Positions 59,902 through 64,000 of a stretch of DNA of 64,000 nucleotides are shown here, one piece after another. Both the position numbers and the translations under genes were made by a program. The stretch comes from Yes71-27 sp040758635 (GTDB lineage: Bacteria > Bacillota > Desulfotomaculia > Desulfotomaculales > Ammonificaceae), in the NCBI GenBank assembly GCA_040758635.1, contig JBFLVI010000004.1, positions 32,405 through 96,404 on the forward strand, given 5' to 3'. The notes under the pieces are model-generated. The model had not been told where the DNA came from. It worked only from the letters and a program-made list of their open reading frames with translations, and searched no databases. Positions within the stretch are counted from its first letter, which is position 1; every line of letters starts with the position of its first letter.

Positions 59902-60963
59902 ATGGGCAAAACATACAAAATCGCGGTAATTCCGGGTGACGGCACGGGTCCCGAGCAGGTGCGGGAGGGGCTGAAGGTCCTGACCGCGGCGGCCGAAAAG
60001 GAAGGCTTCCGGCTGGAGACGGTCACCTACGACTTCGGCGGCGAGCGGTACCTCCGCACGGGAGAGGTTCTGCCCGACAGCGCCCTGGAGGAACTCAGGC
60101 GGTTTGACGCCATCTACCTTGGCGCCATCGGCCATCCCGACGTCAAGCCGGGAATCCTGGAAAAGGGAATCCTTTTGCGCCTGCGCTTCGAGCTCGACCA
60201 GTACGTCAACCTGCGCCCGGTCAAGCTCTATCCCGGCGTGGCGACGCCGCTCAAGGATAAGGGACCGGAAGATATTGATTTCATCGTGGTGCGCGAGAAC
60301 ACCGAGGGGCTGTACTGCGGCGCCGGCGGGTTTTTAAAGCGCGGGACGAAAGACGAGGTAGCGGTCCAGACCTCGATCAACACCTACAAGGGGGTGGAGC
60401 GCTGCGTCCGTTTCGCCTTTGAATACTGCCGGAAGCGCAACCGGAAGAAGAAAGTCACCCTCTGCGGCAAGACCAACGTCCTCACCTACGCCTTCGACCT
60501 CTGGGAGCGCGTTTTCCACCAGGTTGGCGAGGGCTACCCCGACATCCAGCGGGACTACGCCCACGTGGACGCCATCTGCATGTGGATGGTGAAGAACCCG
60601 GAGTGGTTCGACGTCATCGTCACCGACAACATGTTCGGGGACATCATCACCGACCTGGGGGCGATGATCCAGGGCGGGATGGGCATCGCCGCCGGCGGCA
60701 ACATCAACCCGGAGGGAGTCTCGATGTTCGAGCCGATCGGCGGCTCGGCGCCGAAGTACACCGGGAAAAACGTGATCAACCCGCTCGCGGCCATCTGCGC
60801 CGGGGCGATGATGCTGGAGCAGCTCGGCGAGGAAAAGGCAGCGGCGCGGGTCGAAAACGCCGTGCAAGAAGTCTGTGCGAAGCACCTGAAAAGCCTGGCG
60901 GCGGGGCAGATGGGCCATTCCACCAGCGAGGTGGGCGACCTGGTGGTCGGGTATTTGCAGTAG
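59902..60963 (+). CDS. Isopropylmalate/isocitrate dehydrogenase-family protein
   Basis: 353 residues, beta-decarboxylating dehydrogenase. AVIPGDGTGPEQV at the N-terminus, LRPVKLYPGV, and the metal and substrate block TDNMFGDIITDLGAMIQGG. The specificity loop reads RENTEGLYCG, as in isocitrate, homoisocitrate and tartrate-type enzymes and some 3-isopropylmalate dehydrogenases, instead of RELTGG of classical LeuB. So leucine synthesis, citrate-cycle or another 2-hydroxyacid is possible. ATG 59902 follows AAGGAG. Own promoter and terminator; not part of the arg operon. Confidence 0.82.
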   Translation: MGKTYKIAVIPGDGTGPEQVREGLKVLTAAAEKEGFRLETVTYDFGGERYLRTGEVLPDSALEELRRFDAIYLGAIGHPDVKPGILEKGILLRLRFELDQYVNLRPVKLYPGVATPLKDKGPEDIDFIVVRENTEGLYCGAGGFLKRGTKDEVAVQTSINTYKGVERCVRFAFEYCRKRNRKKKVTLCGKTNVLTYAFDLWERVFHQVGEGYPDIQRDYAHVDAICMWMVKNPEWFDVIVTDNMFGDIITDLGAMIQGGMGIAAGGNINPEGVSMFEPIGGSAPKYTGKNVINPLAAICAGAMMLEQLGEEKAAARVENAVQEVCAKHLKSLAAGQMGHSTSEVGDLVVGYLQ

Positions 60964-60991
60964 AAGTGCATCTGTTCAAAGACGACGAAAA

Positions 60992-61016
60992 GGGGCTTGA
61001 CGAAAAGCCCCGTTTT
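60992..61016 (+). terminator. Intrinsic terminator after the dehydrogenase gene
   Basis: GGGGCTT (60992-60998) pairs with AAGCCCC (61005-61011) around a 6-base loop, followed by GTTTTG. Confidence 0.75.
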
Positions 61017-61115
61017 GTATATGTTTATATGTATCTATATATATTATATGGATATTATAGACAAACCTGGTTTGAAATTTAAAAGAAGTTCGGCTAAGTT
61101 CGGCGGTGGTAGAAG

Positions 61116-61367
61116 GTGGGTCTGACGAAGAAAGTCATTGTCCTTTTCGAGCCCGAGCAGTACGAGCGGATCAAAAGAAGGGCACGGCTGCAAGGCGTTT
61201 CTGTGGGCAACCTCATCAGACAGGCGGTGGATAACCTGCTTGCTCAGGGCCGGGTGCCGGATAAAGAAGAGCGGTTGAAGGCGGCGCGGCGCTTGACGGA
61301 AGCCCAGGAAGAGGTTCTGGAATGGGACGAACTCGAGCGTCTCCTTGAACGGGGGCACCGGGCTTGA
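61116..61367 (+). CDS. Ribbon-helix-helix (CopG-like) antitoxin
   Basis: 83 residues. KKVIVLFEPEQYERIKRRARLQGVSVGNLIRQAVDNLL is a ribbon-helix-helix DNA-binding domain; the Glu/Leu-rich C-terminal half would cover the toxin. GTG start with a weak Shine-Dalgarno. The stop overlaps the toxin start by 4 bases (TTGA). Confidence 0.75.
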   Translation: MGLTKKVIVLFEPEQYERIKRRARLQGVSVGNLIRQAVDNLLAQGRVPDKEERLKAARRLTEAQEEVLEWDELERLLERGHRA

Positions 61368-61855
61368 GCCACGCCTGGTTTATTGATACGAATCTAATTA
61401 TGTACGCCCGGGGCAAAGAGCATCCCTATAAGGCGGCCTGTTCCCGGATACTATTCCGGATTGCCGACGGTTCTTTTCACCGCGATTTCGGCATCCCCGT
61501 CACGGATACAGAGGTATTTCAAGAGATTGTATACCGCTACGGCCTGGAGAACAGGTGGGAAACGGCCGTTTCCGTCAGCCGCGACCTTTTAACCATCGGC
61601 CTGAAGGTGCTTGCGGTTGGTAAAGCGGAGATCGGGACGCTGCTGGACCTTACGGAGAAATACGGAGGCAAGGGAGTCTACCCCCGGGATTTGGTGCACG
61701 TTGCGGTTATGGTGACCAACGGGGTAAAACGGGTCATTACTGCGGACACCCACTTTGACCTCTTTGAGGAGGTCGAGCGGGTTGACCCCTTGAGTTTCCT
61801 ACCAGAGGAAGGCGAGGTCAATCGTCAGGCCGGGAAGAAGCGGAGAGGTAAGTAG
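61364..61855 (+). CDS. PIN-domain toxin (VapC-like)
   Basis: 163 residues. Acidic PIN residues: Asp in WFIDTNLIMYA, Glu in DTEVFQEIVYRY, Asp in VYPRDLVHVAV and Asp in VITADTHFD. Probably an RNase toxin of the pair. Its 3' end overlaps the convergent Uma2 gene by 57 bases. Confidence 0.8.
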   Translation: MSHAWFIDTNLIMYARGKEHPYKAACSRILFRIADGSFHRDFGIPVTDTEVFQEIVYRYGLENRWETAVSVSRDLLTIGLKVLAVGKAEIGTLLDLTEKYGGKGVYPRDLVHVAVMVTNGVKRVITADTHFDLFEEVERVDPLSFLPEEGEVNRQAGKKRRGK

Positions 61856-62362
61856 GCCCTCGTCTTCGTATTCGGCGACCTTGGCGAGGCGGTTTTGCTC
61901 GTCGCGGCGGTAGACCTCACAGATCTTCAGTTCCGGGTCGGCGATCCAGTACTCCGCCACGTCGTGCCTGCCGTAAAGCGTCCGCTTTAACTTCCGGTCG
62001 AGCTTGCGGGAGGACTCCGAAACGACCTCCACCACCAGGTCGGGGGCGCCCCGGACGTTTTCTCTGGTTAAGCGATCTAACCGTCCGGTGCTTAAGAAAA
62101 TCAAGTCGGGCTGGACCACGTCCTGCCGGCTGAGGATCACGTCCACCGGGGCGAAGAAGACCTCGCCCAGGTTATGGTTGGTCACAAAATCATCCAAAAT
62201 ACGCGCAAGCTTACGGAGAAACCGCTGGTGAACCGTGGTCGGCGCCGGCGTCACGAAATGTTCCCCCCCGATCAGTTCGTGCCGGCGCCCGTCGTCGGGG
62301 AAAAGCAGGTACTCTTCGTAGGTCAGCCCGCCGGCTGCAATTTCCTCTTTGGTTACGCTCAT
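61799..62362 (-). CDS. Uma2-family (DUF820) PD-(D/E)XK nuclease-like protein
   Basis: 187 residues. LTYEEYLLFPDDGRRHELIGGEHFVTPAPTTVHQ is split here from the nuclease core VVQPDLIFLS...GAPDLVVEVVSESSRKLDRKLK, with the Asp, and Glu-x-Ser pattern of PD-(D/E)XK. The family is common near toxin-antitoxin genes and of uncertain role. ATG 62362 follows GGGAGGGTCGG; upstream in-frame codons lack a Shine-Dalgarno. Confidence 0.8.
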   Translation of the reverse strand: MSVTKEEIAAGGLTYEEYLLFPDDGRRHELIGGEHFVTPAPTTVHQRFLRKLARILDDFVTNHNLGEVFFAPVDVILSRQDVVQPDLIFLSTGRLDRLTRENVRGAPDLVVEVVSESSRKLDRKLKRTLYGRHDVAEYWIADPELKICEVYRRDEQNRLAKVAEYEDEGLLTSPLLPGLTIDLAFLW

Positions 62363-62494
62363 CGAGACCGACCCTCCCTTTAACAGGACGGTATTTTCTG
62401 GAGACATTATACCACGAAGCGGAGTAGGCGACAACTTATCGCCGGTTTTGAGCGCCGCGGAGATCTGCGTAGTTAGTTAGGATTTCCTGCGGCG

Positions 62495-62946
62495 TTACTT
62501 CTCTGCGGGGACGTCCTGGCTGACATCTAATACTTCCAGCCCTTCCTCCGCCGCCAGGCGCAGCAGCTTTTGGTCGGCGCAGACAATACCGGCGGTTCGG
62601 CCATTGATACGGCAGTAGCCAGTTGGATGGCGTCAAGCGGCGTTATGTACTTTTGTGAGGCTATAATCAGGCTTTTGACAAGAATACTGGTGGTGAGTCT
62701 TGCAACTTCCAGTCTTTCCTCGGCAATATCTTCAAAAAAAGTGGCTCGCAGCGTATCGAACTCCTCCGGAGCAACAATCTTATCCACGTCAACGAGGCGA
62801 CGCATGTTGCTTACCACTTCCAGAAGGGTGATTTCAGAAATATAACGTACGGTTTGCCTCCTGAATAACTCTTCAACCGCGCGAGAACCTTTCTCCCGGC
62901 GGTAGCGCTTAAAGAGGGCGCTGGTGTCGAAAAAATAAACACCCAT
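62495..62946 (-). pseudogene. PIN-domain toxin with a C-terminal frameshift
   Basis: MGVYFFDTSALFKRY, LLEVVSNMRRL and PLDAIQLATAVSMAEPP give a PIN fold with its acidic residues. After AEPP, near 62595, the frame ends in a non-homologous tail (stop at 62527), while the other frame continues with the expected family ending VCADQKLLRLAAEEGLEVL up to a stop at 62495. One lost base would explain this. Either an inactivated toxin or a sequencing error. Confidence 0.7.
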
Positions 62947-62953
62947 TACCCGC

Positions 62954-63076
62954 TTACCTTTCCTCGCGCAACTGGCGTACCCTCTCCGGCATCGCGACGG
63001 GTACCCGGGACATTATGCGGCGGGCTTTATCCAGGTCGGCTTCTTGGGCGTTTTCCCGGCAGTATTCCAGAAGCAT
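62954..63076 (-). pseudogene. C-terminal remnant of an antitoxin
   Basis: 40 residues, MLLEYCRENAQEADLDKARR...RVRQLREER, the toxin-wrapping tail of a small antitoxin; an in-frame stop lies 11 codons upstream, so the DNA-binding part is gone. It ends 7 bases before the start of the frameshifted PIN gene, in the right place to be its partner. Confidence 0.5.
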
Positions 63077-63090
63077 TTCGCTGTCGTTTT

Positions 63091-63531
63091 TTATTTCCTT
63101 ACATTATTACATGGATTGCCTAACCGCACATCCAAAGGGTGAAGCTTATCCTGCAGCCGCCGATCTCCCGTCCAGAATTCGCCCCCTGTTAATATCGCCA
63201 AAGCCGCGTAAAAAGCGTCATAGGCAGTGGGCAAACCAAGTTTTTCGGCGATTTCCCAGGCCTTGAAGTTTAGTTCCGGTACGTACCAAGGGAAAACACC
63301 TTGAGATAGAATAATCTTGAGCGCTTGCTTCCCCTGGACGGGGGTCAGCTCTTTTCGCCATACCTTGTTTCGCAGCACCGCAGCGACCTCGCAGAAGAAG
63401 AGGTGAGGGGCAAGCACAACTCTGTTTTCTTGGGCCCACTCTTCCCACTTGGCGGCCACCGCTTCGCTGTCCTCTTCGTTAAGAACAAGCTTCAGAGCGA
63501 AATTAGCGTCAACGCAAACGGCTGAGCTCAT
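63091..63531 (-). CDS. PIN-domain toxin (VapC-like)
   Basis: 146 residues. AVCVDANFALKLVLNEED (first Asp), PHLFFCEVAAVLRNK (Glu), TAYDAFYAALAI and FWTGDRRL (Asp). ATG 63531 follows GAGGTAGG; the start lies within the antitoxin gene, a 23-base overlap. Complete by length. Confidence 0.82.
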   Translation of the reverse strand: MSSAVCVDANFALKLVLNEEDSEAVAAKWEEWAQENRVVLAPHLFFCEVAAVLRNKVWRKELTPVQGKQALKIILSQGVFPWYVPELNFKAWEIAEKLGLPTAYDAFYAALAILTGGEFWTGDRRLQDKLHPLDVRLGNPCNNVRK

Positions 63532-63796
63532 CGGTCCTACCTCTGCGAATGGCCTCCAATTCTGCTGCCACAGGCGTGAGCGAAGCAAGTTCCTTTCGCA
63601 GCCGGCGAGCCTCCTCGAGAGCCTGGCGGCGGTCATTTCTTTGGGCGAGGGATTCAAGGATTTTCAGGTCTTCGATGCTGACGAGCGCTGCTTTGGGTTT
63701 ACCCCGCGAAAGAAGGATAACCCTCTCCTTCCCATAGACAACGCGGTTAACCAGCGCGGAGAAAGCCTTCTTCGCCTCGGCAATACTTATCTGCAT
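63509..63796 (-). CDS. Phd/YefM-type antitoxin
   Basis: 95 residues. MQISIAEAKKAFSALVNRVVYGKERVILLSRGKPKAALVS (shown in part) is the Phd/YefM DNA-binding fold; the C-terminal Arg/Glu-rich helix binds the toxin. ATG 63796 follows AGGAGGGG. Has its own promoter and a palindrome upstream. Confidence 0.82.
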   Translation of the reverse strand: MQISIAEAKKAFSALVNRVVYGKERVILLSRGKPKAALVSIEDLKILESLAQRNDRRQALEEARRLRKELASLTPVAAELEAIRRGRTDELSRLR

Positions 63797-63812
63797 GGTG
63801 CCCCTCCTGGTC

Positions 63813-63857
63813 ATGGCCTTTAAGGCCATTATACCTATTTGGGTCCTAATAAGTCAA
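63813..63857 (-). promoter_or_regulatory. Promoter and operator of the Phd/PIN pair
   Basis: On the minus strand: -35 TTGACT (63857-63852), 18 bases, -10 TATAAT (63833-63828). The perfect palindrome ATGGCCTTTAAGGCCAT (63829-63813) overlaps the -10 and start site, a likely antitoxin operator. Confidence 0.65.
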
Positions 63858-64000
63858 ACTAAATGAGAACGCAGATCGTGTCAACCCACTGTAGGAATCT
63901 CGAAACCTCACCGACCTTGGAGCGGAACGAGCTACCAAACCGGCGAAACATTTCGGCTTAGCGCTTTGAGAGCCTTGGTCAGTGGAGTCACCGGACCCCG
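63858..64000. other. End of window, no feature seen
   Basis: 143 bases with no supported reading frame, repeat or RNA gene. Confidence 0.4.

Overview
This 64 kb window is ordinary chromosome of a spore-forming, anaerobic, fairly GC-rich Firmicute, most likely a (thermophilic) Peptococcaceae/Thermoanaerobacterales-type clostridium. This is inferred from the gene order tig-clpP-clpX-lonB-lon-valS-folC, a gerA-type germination operon, DUF4321-radC-mreBCD-PBP2-minCDE, rplM-rpsI-cwlD, frequent GTG/TTG starts with strong Shine-Dalgarno sites, and a [NiFe] hydrogenase. No rRNA, tRNA, CRISPR array or complete insertion sequence was seen.

Layout. 1-1.4 kb: the end of an unknown gene and an archaeal-type thymidylate synthase. 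1.5-9.6 kb: trigger factor, ClpP, ClpX, LonB and Lon (protein quality control). 9.7-15.5 kb: an SsuA-like binding protein, ValRS, FolC and a DUF3243 protein. 16-20.4 kb: a VapBC-like pair, then a leftward hydrogenase operon (membrane protein, small subunit, large subunit, cytochrome b). 20.6-26 kb: three spore germination receptor genes and small neighbours. 26-33.5 kb: radC, mreBCD, PBP2, minCDE (cell shape and division). 33.8-36.9 kb: thioesterase, HD protein, RNase R. 37-41.3 kb: a Crp/Fnr-family regulator followed by a TauE/SafE permease, an unknown membrane protein and a DUF169 protein. 41.4-48.5 kb: rplM-rpsI-cwlD, regulator remnants, a stalk-rhodanese fusion, a MntA/HepT remnant, a Clp-class membrane protease, a YkgJ-like protein and a LysE exporter. 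48.8-51.2 kb: an AmmeMemoRadiSam pair. 51.3-59.8 kb: argC-J-B-D-F-G-H behind a promoter with ArgR-like palindromes. 59.9-61 kb: an isopropylmalate/isocitrate dehydrogenase-family gene. 61.1-63.9 kb: a cluster of toxin-antitoxin modules, some decayed.

Two non-genic systems stand out. (1) About twenty intergenic elements are built of degenerate 7-bp tandem repeats. In the full form a purine-rich heptad arm, a central palindrome (usually GGAATTCGC-N3-GCGAATTCC) and a complementary heptad arm make a 90-150 bp imperfect hairpin, often ending GGTCA/TGACC. They lie in the gaps of co-directional operons (hydrogenase, mreC-mreD, argC-J, J-B, F-G) as well as between transcription units. Simple heptad arrays have supplied the start-codon region of radC and argD and the C-terminal codons of two unrelated proteins. 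(2) Eight copies of TGTC-N8-GACA (two perfect-arm copies upstream of the Crp-family gene, three in phase upstream of the TauE gene, three upstream of the DUF169 gene) occur at 22-23 bp spacing. They define a local regulon whose function is unknown but may concern a small sulfur or C1 anion.
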